Origin: Lamellibrachia columna | Taxonomy: Eukaryota > Annelida > Polychaeta > Sabellida > Siboglinidae | Direction of reading: 5' to 3' | Assembly (NCBI GenBank): GCA_963662155.1 | Contig: OY759266.1 | Location: 1,564,001 to 1,628,000 of the forward strand | Length of the DNA: 64,000 nt | Part shown: piece by piece, positions 22,951-34,900 of the stretch | How positions within the stretch are numbered: the first letter of the stretch is position 1 | How the letters are laid out: each line of letters opens with the position of its first letter | The notes under the pieces: generated by a model | The model's database searches: none | What the model was told of the DNA's origin: nothing | The model's input: the letters and a program-made list of their open reading frames with translations, nothing else | Made by a program: the position numbers and the translations under genes

Positions 22951-25900
22951 CTAATGGCGGATGACAACATGTGGTTGCGATACTGGACACTGAGTCCTGT
23001 CATCCAGAACTTGAGCACAGCCTTGTCTTCCCCCTCAGCTCCCACCACATGAAGCAGCTTCCTAGTGTCCTCCTCCGACCGACTCCCACCCGCCTTCGTG
23101 AACCGGAAGAGAACCTTTACTTTGCTGAAAACAAAACACGTGATCACAACCAACACCTCTTTAACAGCAGCCTGAAGGTGACACCTACAGCCTGAAGGTG
23201 ACACCTACAGCCTGAAGGTGACACCTACAGCCTGTAGGTGACACCTACAGCCTGAAGGTGACACCTACAGCCTGAAGGTTACACCCAAGAAAAGATAAGA
23301 TACGTTTTATTAGCAAGTACAAGGAATTCGTAGTATTGTGGCATTAGCACAAACATACACTCGATAACACACGGACTAAACATTACATATCACCAATCGT
23401 AATGCTAAAAACAGTTGAAACAAACGAGAGTTATATAATACGCTTGGATTTACGCAAATAGAGATAGATAAAGAGACTTGATGGACGGCATATTTAACCA
23501 ATTAGTTTAGAAGCATTCCTGATGACTGATTCAATTTTATTAATTTCATCTTGGCTGGTGCGACCAAACCAAGACACTTACAATAACTGTGAAAATTACA
23601 AGACACAATAGCTGTGTGGTAGAAACGTGTTAATATTGCTTGAGATAAGCCAAATTATTTGAGGTGTCTAAGGAAATACATGCGTTTTTGTGCTCTTCTA
23701 ATGATGTCAGTCGAGTTGTTACACCAGGAGAGATCTTTTGAAATAACCGGTAGTCAAGCCCACAAAATTTACAGAGTCAGCTTGTAAGACTTCAGCACCG
23801 TCAATGAAAAGGGGGTAGATTCTTTTTGCGAAAATCAATGATCATTTCCTTAGTTTTGGATATGTTTAGTGCCAGGTTGTTGTTCTTACACCAGCCAGCC
23901 AGTCGTTGAACTTCCTCTCTATACACAGACTCGTTAGCATTGTTGACACAGCCAATTACAGTGGTGTCATCCGAGAATGTAACCACGCGAACAGATTGGT
24001 TACCAGATGCACAGTCGTTTGTAAAGAGAGTGAAAAGGAAAGGAGAAAGCACGCAGCCTTGTGGGGCACCAGTGTTAAGAATAACAGGTTTGGAGAGAGA
24101 GTTGTTGACCTTGACAGATTGAAGCATGTGAAGAAGAAAGTTGAGAGTCCAGTGGCAGATGGCAGGATGCACATTCAGAGATACAAGTTTATCAAACAAC
24201 TTCACAGGAATTATGGTGTTAAAGGCCGAGCTAAAGTCCACGAAAAGAAGGTGCTTCATAACATAATGTAAACCTAAGGCAACTACATCGTCTGCATATC
24301 TGTTAGTTTGATAAGCAAACTGGTGAGGATCCAATAGACCGGCCGTGGAAGATTTCAGATAAAGGAGCATATATGTTCAAAAACTTTCATCGCCACTGAG
24401 GTAAGTGCTACTGGACGGTAATCCTTCATGGTAGAGACTTTAGCCTTCTTGGAAATAGGTATAATCACAGAAGTTTTAAAACACGTTGGAACTATGCACT
24501 GTTGTAAAGATGAATTGTAGATGTCAGCGAATACTGGAGCAAACTGATCGGCACAATTCTTGAATGTATATGATGAGATGTTGTCAGGACCCGAAGCCTT
24601 GTGCGTACTCAGTCACTTGAACTTGTCCGCATATCAGCAACGTTAACGGTGAAAGGCGGTGACAGAGGAATGTCTGTGGGTAGGGGGCACTGTTCCGGCG
24701 ATGTGTTTAACTGGTCAAATCTGCTGTAGAAGTCGTTTAGTTGGTCGGGGAAGGACATATCGGCGTTGTAAATGACTGAAGCGCTTGGTTTATACTGTGT
24801 AATTTGACGTAACCGTTGCCATACAGATCTGGTGTTGTTGGAAGCAAATTGGTTTTCAAGTTTGCGTTTGTGTTTGTACTTAGCCAAACTAATCGACTTG
24901 CGCACTGCGTACTTGGCTCTCCAAAACTCTTCCCGAAACTCTACAGCCTGAAGGTGACACCTACAGCCTGAAGGTGACACCTACAGTCTGAAGGTGACAT
25001 CTACAGCCTGAAGGTGACACCTACAGTCTGAGATAATGATTCTGGTTTTATTTTATTTATCTCAACACAATTTTATATGTCTTTTATGTATAATTTATAC
25101 TTTTTCTCCTCCATTTTATGTGAACTTATTTTACCAAATTTATTATTGATTGAATTTTTTACGAAACATCTTGAACATTTGTCCATATTACTGTAGAATA
25201 CAAGGATGACTCGAATGTGCTGCTTGTGTTCAAGAATGTGCTGCTTGTGTTCAACAATGTGCGTGGTTCCTACAAAGTCTCTCTTACTGAAAATGCAGGA
25301 GTTGAAAACTGGCAAATCTCTGGTAGAAGGGGCATTCTAGGAGACCCAGATTGTGCATGACAAACTGTGTACTATACAGTGACACATTGACGTGTGACAC
25401 TTACTTCATCCACTCCTCCTTCAGACAGGTCAGACACTGGTCAACAACTGGGTCAGCCAGCTGGTCATTCTGTAAGACCGCTTCAATCTTGCCCAGGATC
25501 TTGGGTGCTGCAAACAAAGGTAACCTCATATTTTTGTGATTATTTTCCATGGATTTCTAGTACGTTCTACACAGACAGACAGCCATGTGTGGACTGTCTT
25601 ATCCATGAGTCAGTTAGCAGTAACATTTTACTTTGTGAAAACTTTCCAAGAATCATTCGTTATGTGTTACACATTTAATACTTGTGCCTACCAAACTCAT
25701 TAGACGGCACAACCAGCAACATGGTGGACTACACAGATTAGATCCCAAAAGACACCCAAATCCTGTCAGACCGCACTTACCTGATGCAGGCAGGTTACTT
25801 GATGTCTCCACCGAGAACTTGTAGCCCTGGAAGAGGTCATCAGTCCTATCTGTGGGCGTTGTTTCTGCAACCTCCGTAGCTGGCTCGTTGAGGGTGACAG

Positions 25901-28900
25901 TGACATAGAGGTCAGCATGAGGGGGTAGGGGTGTGGAAGGGTGTAGCCCCAGGAAGTTGCAACGCCATGTATCCTCATACTTCAAACTGTAGTTGATCAC
26001 ATGACAACATCCACGGGGTAACAGGGTCTGAAAATGTACGAGAAGAAGCACTGACAGGTGTGTTAGGTCCCGGAGGTTACAGTCATCTCCAGTGCCCTGC
26101 ACAGGTAGACATGTTTAACTGAATGTCATGTTTAACAAGATTTAACAAGATTTGCCATCCAAGCCAAAGGCCCAGATGGCAAGTGGACAAGGAAGCCATT
26201 GGCTTATCGAGAGTCCAACAATGTTCACCTACTTATAACCCGCCCTCCTGATATATGTGTCAACCTTGTTTTTAAACATATTCACGCTGCTAGCAGTTAC
26301 ACAATCTGTAGACAGTTTATTCCATTCATTTATTGTCCTCTGTGAGAACGAGTGCTTCCTGATGTCCAATCTACATTGATCCTTTACTAATTTTACCTCA
26401 TGTCCTCTAGTTCTGCTATCCTTCTTGAGTGAGAAAAACATATTTCTATAAATATTTTCATACCCATTCAATATCTTAAAAACTTCAATCTGATCTCCTC
26501 TTAACCTCCTTGTCTCTAGAGTTGTTAAACCACATTCTTTCAGGCGTTCTTCATAACTAAGGTCTCTAAGTTCTGGAATCATTTTAGTTGCTCTCCTTTG
26601 TATGCGTTCAAGCGTATCTATATCCTTCTTACGATATGGTCTCCATGCTTGTATACAGTATTCTAAATGAGGTCTAACTATTGCTTTATAAAGAGGTATA
26701 ATTAACTTTTTTCCCTTATATGTTATGTTTCTTCTAATCAATCCAAGAATTTGATTACCCTTTGAAGCTGCAATACCACACTGCTCTGAAACTTTCATAT
26801 CAGCGCTTATTGTAACTCCTAAGTCCTTTTCTTTTACAGTAGTACCAAGAACAGTAGCTCCCATTTTATAGTTTACATTCAAGTTCCCATGTCCTGTATG
26901 TAGGCATTTACATTTCCCAAAATTGAACAGCATCTGCCATTTCTCAGACCATTTCACTAATCTGTCTAGATCGTTTTGTAAATGTTGTTTATCACCATCA
27001 GTATTAACCTTTCTAAACAGTTTTGTGTCGTCCGCAAATTTCAGTACATTACTTGTTATACTCTCGTCCAAGTCATTGATATAAATTAAGAATAATATAG
27101 GTCCTAATACTGATCCTTGAGGTACCCCACTCAAAACCGATTTCCAATTTGAAACTTCGCCATCTACTACAACTCGTTGTCTTCTGTCAGTCAGCCATTG
27201 TTCTATCCAGTCAGTTATGCTATCCCCGATACCATGGGCTTTTAATTTAAGTAGCAATCTTTGATGTGGCACTTTGTCAAAAGCTTTCTGAAAATCTAAG
27301 TAGATAATATCTACTGGCGATCCCATGTCTATCCACTTAGTGATTTCTTCCAAAAAACATAACATATTTGTTAAGCATGACCTCGCTTTAAGGAATCCAT
27401 GTTGAGATGAGTTTAATAATTTATGCTTAACGAGGAAGTCCACCATATGGTCTTTAATTAACCTTTCTAATAATTTACAAATCACTGACGTTAAACTCAC
27501 TGGTCTGTAATTCTCTGACTTATTTCTCGAACCCTTTTTAAATAATGGTATGATGTTTGCTTCTTTCCATTCAAACGGAACAACTCCCTCTTTTAATGAC
27601 AAGTTGAATACTCTTGCAAGTGGTATACTGATTTGATCTACTGTTTCCATTAGTAATTTTGGAGGAATCCCATCCACTCCCGGTGATTTGTTATCCTTCA
27701 TTGCCTTTATTTTCCTAGCTACCAATTCTGGAGTTACAACTAACGGTCCTAAATAGTCAGATTTAGCCCCCTGAAATTTAGCATCAGCAACTGGTAATGA
27801 ACTAATATCTTCTTTTGTAAACACTGAACTGAAGTAACCATTTAGGTCTTCCGCCATTAAAAACCCCTGTGATATTATATTTCCAGCACTGTCTTCTAGA
27901 GGTCCAACCTTGTCTTGTACGTTTTGTTTACTCCTGACATATGCATAAAAACTCTTGCTGTCAGTTTTTATGTTACATGCCAGTTTTTGCTCATAGCTTC
28001 TTTTAGATTGTCTGATTTCAGTTGTAGCTGCATTAAGTGCCTCTTTGTATTTTGCATAGTCTTCTTCCTTTCTGGTACGCCTATAAACCCTCCACATAGT
28101 TTGTTTTAGCATTATTTTTCTAATTGCCTCTTTTGACAAGTGTTTCTTTCTACACCGTTTTCCTTGTTTTCGGAAGGGAACAAATTTATCAATGATACTC
28201 TCAATTTCATATTTTAGAATATTCCAACATTCAATTGCAGTCTTATCCATCAGCATGTTATTCCAATCTAGCTGTGCTAAGTATTTTCTCATATCTTTGT
28301 AGTTACCTTTGTGGAAGTTTCTCTTGTACGTTTTCTTATTTTTACTTTCTGATTTTACATTGATGTCAAAATGTATTTGATTATGGTCACTATTACCCAA
28401 TGGTTCAAATATTTTTACATTGTCCACTAATTCTTGTTGTGATGACAAAACTATATCTAATACATTTTCTCCCCTGGTTGGTTCTAGTACGTGCTGAGTA
28501 AGAAAGCTATCCTGGATTAAACATAGAAATTGTTGATCCTCAATCCCTGTGCTCTCTAGAGAATTCCATTGTATGTGTCCATGGTTAAAATCTCCCATTA
28601 TGATACATTCCCCTTTACTAACTTCTTTTATAGCGTTTTTTATTTTTGTGTTGTCCTCTTCGTTTATGTTTGGACTTCGGTAAACTAATCCAATAGTTAA
28701 TTTTGAATTTCCTGAAACAATTTTGCACCAAACAGCTTCATCGCAATCTGCTTCCCTTTCTAGTTTTATTTCATAAGCCTGAATAGATTCTTTAACATAT
28801 AAAATAACTCCCCCGCCCCTTCTTCCTATTCGATCTTTCCTAAACATTACGTATCCTGTCAGTCCTAATTCAGCATCTGTTATATCTATGTTAGCCCATG

Positions 28901-31900
28901 ATTCAGTTATACCAATTATGTGAGGGTCAATATCTTCTACCATAATGTTTAATTCGTTTTTCTTATTTACTATGCTCCTTGCATTTAAACATACGCATCT
29001 ATAACCTTTTTCAGAGATGATTTTCGGATGATTTGATATTGGTTTATCTGTGCTAGTGGCCTCTTGTTCTGCTTGAGACACCTCTAGGTAACCCCCCTGC
29101 ACTTCTAGTTTAAAGAATGTTTACTTCCAAAAATATTTGTCATTGTACCCAATTCGCTATCTACTGCTGCTGAAAGTTTGTCCGCGAATACTGCCGCCCC
29201 CTTTCCACTTAAATGAAGCCCATCCTTCATGTACATATCAGCCCTCCCAACAAAACTTCCCCATAAATCCACAAATCCAACTTCCTCTTCCCTACACAGC
29301 CTCTGGACTAACATGTTAATTGCCATCCCCCGACAATTTCGATATTTATGACCCCTCCTGCCCATTACAGGTAAAATCCCTGACAGTATTACCTGCTCAA
29401 CCCGCGTCTGTTTTAGTGTTCTGACCAACTGCCTATATTTCCTAACTATGGCAGTTGTACCCTCCCTCTCTACGTTATTTGTCCCTACATGTACTAAAAC
29501 AGATCCACCCTTACCCGAGCCTACGATGTTTTTTACCCTCTCAGTTATCGCCTCTATTTTGGCTCCAGGCAAGCAGACCACCACATCATCTCCCTTGTTT
29601 AAGACTCTGTCGGTCTTCCTAACTATCGAATCCCCCACAAACACCCTCGCTCTCTTCCTCACCCCCTCTATCACTGCTGCAGAATAACTCTTCCTTTCGA
29701 TCCCCTCCATCACATTCTGTCCTGACCCCTTCCCTTCCGTCTCCCCCACTCCCTTCTCCTTCCCTCCTGTCTCCCCTACTCCCCTCTCCTTCACTCCGGT
29801 TGTTTTCCCTCCCGTCTCCCCCACTCCCTTCTCCTTCCCTCCTGTCTCCGCTACTCCCCTCTCCTTCACTCCGGTTGTCTTCCCTCCCGTCTCCCCCACT
29901 CCCTTCTCCTTCCCTCCTGTCTCCGCTACTCCCCTCTCCTTCACCCCGGTTGTCTTCCCTCCCGTCTCCCCCACTCCCTTCTCCTTCCCTCCTGTCTCCC
30001 CTACTCCCCTCTCCTTCACCCCGGTTGTCTTCCCTCCCGTTCCTTTCCTTCCCGTCTCCTTACGTCCTGTCTCCCTATGACCTGTCACCTTCCCTCCTCT
30101 CAGCTTCCTCCCAGGCTGAGGTGAGCTCTCCCTAGCATCTCTTGTGTCTTTCCCCACTTTATCGTCTACTGTTCCCTCACCGGAACTACCGGCACAACTC
30201 CCCTGTTCCCTTCCCACCATTGCCACAACGAGCAGCCTCAGCTCTTCCAACTCCACCTCTAGTTCCTTCATCCTTGCGCATCCCCTACACTCAAAACTAA
30301 AACTATCTGCCTGGACCTCAGCCCAGGACTTCTCGCACCCAGACTTGACGAAATCTACCCAGTTACTACAACTGCCACAAATTAAGTGCCTTGTGGCCTT
30401 TAACTGCCGTTTGCACGGCGCCATCATACAATTTAGTTTTACAACAAACACAAGTTCAGTTTAAGGTAATCCCACAGTGTACGAGTCTAAGTCAACATCA
30501 CTGTTTATTACACACACACATTCAATATGTTCTATCCAATACAGAGGTGCAATTATGATTTCATGACAGGACATGTACAATTACAACAGAACTATTTGTT
30601 TATGTCAAGGCATAGTCATCAAGTACACAATGGCATGTGAAATGGTGATGGAACTATTGTACCATTTTATATAAGAACTGACCTTGAGAACATTCAATTA
30701 CACACTGACCTTGAGAGCATCAATGACCGACTGGACGAGATGATGCCTCGTCCCACGAACTATGACCTGGTTGCCAATGACAACATGATGTGCCAGGACA
30801 TGGAACTGGCTGTAGCCAAACACCTGAAGTAAACAGACCATCTCCATCAGCCGCTGTGTATTGATAACGTTTGTAAATGTTTTCAGAATAGAACACTTCT
30901 GAGCAGTCTCCTTATCCCTTTCTCATTAATTCTCATTAATAAATATAATAAATTATTTGTTTCTTAAGTATGTTGAAAGAACGGAAGAGGACCGGTTAAC
31001 GAAGAGAGCGGATGCGCTTAGAGTGGAGGGTAGAAGGAGAAAAGGAAGACCAGGAATGAGAGGACTGCACGAAGAGAGATTTGGTGGGAGGGAAGTGGAG
31101 AACAGGGGGAGTGGAGAACAGGGGGAGTGGAGAACAGGGGGAGTGGAGAACAGGGGGAGTGGAGAACAGAGGGAGTGGAGAACAGGGGGAGTGGAGAACA
31201 GGGGGATTGGAGAACAGGGGGAGTGGAGAACAGGGGGAGCGGAGAACAGGGGGAGTGGAGAACAGGGGGAGTGGAGAACAGGGGGAGTGGAGAACGGGGG
31301 AGTGGAGAACAGGGGGAGTGGAGAACAGGGGGAGTTGAGAACAGGGGGAGTGAAGAACAGGGGGAGTGGAGACCAGGGGGAGTGGAGACAGTTGGTGGAG
31401 AGGGCAGTGAAACAGGACTAGTGATGAAGAAGGGGGAGCAAAAATCTACGACCAGTATTGGTGCCAGCCTCCCCCAGACTACAGGGATAAAGAGGAGTGC
31501 AACACAGGGATAAAGAGGAGGGCGACACAGGGATAAAGAGGAGGGCGACACAGGAATAAAGAGGAGTGCAACACAGGGATAAAGAGGAGGGCGACACAGA
31601 GATAAAGAGGGCGACACAGGAATAAAGAGGAGGGCAACACAGGAATAAAGAGGAGGGCGACACAGGGATAAAGAGGAGGGCAACACAGGGATAAAGAGGA
31701 GGGCGACACAGGGATAAAGAGGAGGGAGACACAGGGATAAAAAGGAGGGCGACACAGGGATAAAGAGGAGGGTGACACAGGGATAAAGAGGAGAGCGACA
31801 ACAAGTCAGCTACATCACAGGGATCTCCAGTACAGCTGCATATTGCATATAGTAGTGTGCAATTACTATACTCGGTACTGATCCAAGATATGCTCATAAT

Positions 31901-34900
31901 GTAAATATCATATTCCATATAAGAACTGTCCGTACCCGTAGTAAGTGTCTCAGGTTGTGAAAGACAGGCCCAGTGCAGGGATCCTCTGTCTCCCTCTTTT
32001 CCCTGCCTTCCTCCCACTGGGCTCCCTGCCCCTGGTCCTCCTCAGCCCGAGGGTGTGCCTTGTCCACTCCGTCCATCAGGAGCTTCTTACTGAACAGCTT
32101 CACAAACCCTTCCTCCGTCTCTGTCAATGACAAACCATGAGGTCACTGCAAGGTCACAGTAGTAGTACTGTCACATGTATGTAAAACTGCTGAAACCACA
32201 ATGACAAACACACAAGTATATTTCATATAATATTTAACATAACCATTCAAAATCCCAACTCAACTGCTTGCAATTAATTAAAGAATGACAATAAGATAGT
32301 AATATATACATATTCATGTATATAGATATACATATTCATGTATATATATATATACATATTCATGTATAGAAATGAGTTTTAATAATAACAACATAATGAT
32401 CTGAGGTAGATAGATATAACTAGCCAGATGATTTAAATGCATGGTAGAAAAGGTTGATAGAAAATTATTTCTACAGTACAAAAGGTGAGTTTTATTGATG
32501 ACTGTACATATTATTACATTCTTGGCAAACACTAAAAAGTACTCTGCAAACCCTGACCTCAAATGTACAAAATATAATTGAAGCAGGACAGCAGAAATGT
32601 TGATTATCAAGCAGCCGTATGAAACAAATCATCCATCAGTATGAAGTATTATGTACTGATTTTGTCAGGTTCCTTCCACTGAATAACTTATTTTTCGAAA
32701 ATAAAATTTGTCATACACTGTACATCTAAACCCAACACCATCATAGCTTGGTGAAGACAGGAAGTGGACAGGTTGACAAGGTGGACAACAGAGACGCTGA
32801 CCTTCCTGTTTCTCCAGGTCAATGACCGAGTCCTCTGTGGGGGGTCCCTCCAGGAGTCTCTCTGTGAGTCTGTTGCTGCCAGCCTTGAGGATCCAGGTGA
32901 ACTGTAGATGCAGTCTGCGGAAGAGTTGGCGGTCAGCGGTGAGCTCGAGGAGAGAGCGGGCAGGTCTGCTCCCTCCTCGGTGCAGACGGAAGGAGGTGGG
33001 TGTGAGACTCATGGCGAGGCGGTGGGTGCGCGGGGGGCACCTCGTGTGTTCTGTTTCGTACACCTCATTCGCCTTGTCCTAGAGAATAATCACAACAGGT
33101 ATACACAGGAGAATATTAATGCATCCAAAAGACAAAGAGGAGGACAGTAGAAGAACTGACTGTGTACACCAGATCCTGTGTACACCAGATCCTGTGCAAG
33201 AGTTGTAATCATATCTTTGTTATTGAAACAGGGAGAATATTTGGAAGAAGACTCGAGGAGCACAAGAAGGAGGTTGAGACCACCACAATCCAACGACTTA
33301 CCCATGAACAGAAGAGAAAGTCATCAAAAGTAGAATATAAGTCAGCAATCACAGACCATGCCAACAGAAACATCTGTATTATTGACTGGGAGGCAGCCTA
33401 GGTGATTGACAGGGAAAGCAAAACAAGTGCCAGGGAGATAAAGATGGATCAGGAAAACAGCAATGATCATTAATCGAGATGAAGATGATGTTACAAGAGA
33501 TTTAAGACGATTGCCACCCTTGCCCAGGAGGCAAGTGGATAAGAAAGTCATTGGCTTATCAAGGGTCTAACAATTATTCATCTATGTGTAACCTGCCCCT
33601 ATGAGATATTTGTAATTTTTTTTATCATATTCAAGCTGCTAGCATTCATACAATAAGTAGATAATTTATTTCATTCACTTATTGTCTTCTGTGAGAATGA
33701 ATACTTTCTGGTATCCAGCTGACAATGTCAATGTTGATGTAGTCTCTCACCTGTAGCTCGTCAATGACAGTGCCGATGTATTTGACAAGGAATGGCCATG
33801 AGTTGAGCAGATAGATCTTGTCCATCATGACGACGATGATGCTGTACCAATGCTGGAAGCCACGCGCCTGACTGTCCTTCATGAAGAAAGTGTAGCTGAG
33901 GACGTGTCCTCGGTGGTCATCACCAAAGAAGATTGGCCCCTCTCTACCTGGACACACCTGTCACAGCCAGGAAACATCTGGTCAATGCCATCTTCATCTA
34001 TTGCTAAAGTTATACCTGTCATAAGTAGACAAATCACCTATGCAGACTCAACGATCACAATCAACAGAATGGGCTTATGATGAATAAGGACACAAAACAC
34101 AATGACTGTGTGTGCTGACTGTGTGTGGAGACTGTGTGCGGAGACTGTGTGCGCTGACTGTGTGTGGAGACTGTGTGTGGAGACTGTGTGCGGAGACTGT
34201 GTGCGGAGACTGTGTGTGGAGACTGTATGTGCTGAATGTGTGTGGAGACTGTGTGCGGAGACTGTGTGCGGAGACTGTGTGTGCTGACTGTGTGTGGAGA
34301 CTGTGTGCGGAGACTGTGTGCGGAGACTGTGTGCGGAGACTGTGTGTGGAGACTGTGTGCGCTGGCTGTGTGTGGAGACTGCATGCGCTGACTGTATGCG
34401 GAGACTGTGTGCAGTTGATTTAATAATAAAAGATTGCATACTTTTGTTAAATTTATTGAAAGAATTGACTTTGATTGTTAGCCTTTGTTATGATATTTAC
34501 CCTTGTGATAGTTACCCTTGTTATGATATTTACCCTTGTTATGATAATTACCCTTGTTATGATATTTACAGTTCTAAGACTACTTTTGTACTTTTTCGCT
34601 GAGTTTCTATTTGGCGCAGTAAAAAATACTTGTAATGGTTTGTCCGATGATTTCATCAAAATATGTAAATAACATATTTGCACGAGCCAGCAGGTCATCA
34701 CAGTGAGCCAGCAGGTCATCACAATGAGCCAGCCGGTCATCACAATGAGCCAGCAGGTCATCACAGTGAGCCAGCAGGTCATCACAATGAGCCAGCAGGT
34801 CATCACAGTGAGCCAGCAGGTCTTCTTCACAGTGAGCCAGCAGGTCATCACAGTGAGCCAGCAGGTCATCACAGCTATTAGATAGGTTTGATTTTTAGCT

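Larger units (their letters stand above)
26125..30475 (-). mobile_element. CR1-type LINE, apparently intact, in FLCN intron 6
   Basis: A two-ORF non-LTR retrotransposon on the same strand as FLCN. ORF1 (30451-29105) has an SGNH-esterase domain; ORF2 (29102-26229) has endonuclease and reverse transcriptase. The 3' untranslated region contains ggactctcgataag (first base c/g variants), agccaatggcttccttgtcc and the terminal short repeat aatcttgttaaatcttgtta near 26140. The same 3' end recurs at 33.5, 42.1, 58.3 and 61.0 kb, defining one family. Both ORFs are open end to end, so this may be a recent or active copy. The exact 5' end and target duplication were not determined. Confidence 0.88.

Noticed and set aside
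26004..26096. A longer FLCN exon 7 starting at the AG near 26096
   Set aside because: It would insert about 23 residues absent from folliculin; the AG before 26027 has a better pyrimidine tract and joins ALK directly to TLLPRGC as expected.
29800..30135. Plus-strand Pro/Ser-rich open frame
   Set aside because: Antisense shadow of the repeat block in CR1 ORF1.
31018..31755. Proline/serine/leucine-rich open frames on the minus strand and EQGEWRTGG frames on plus
   Set aside because: Both come from the 17- and 23-bp arrays in FLCN intron 5.
34038..34440. Cys-rich ([13 protein letters not shown]) frame, looked at as a possible secreted Cys-rich peptide
   Set aside because: It is the 15-bp array in FLCN intron 2, with no signal peptide and no exon borders.
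34680..34880. CRISPR-like direct repeats of 21 bp
   Set aside because: Units are contiguous with no unique spacers; this is a eukaryotic intron minisatellite.
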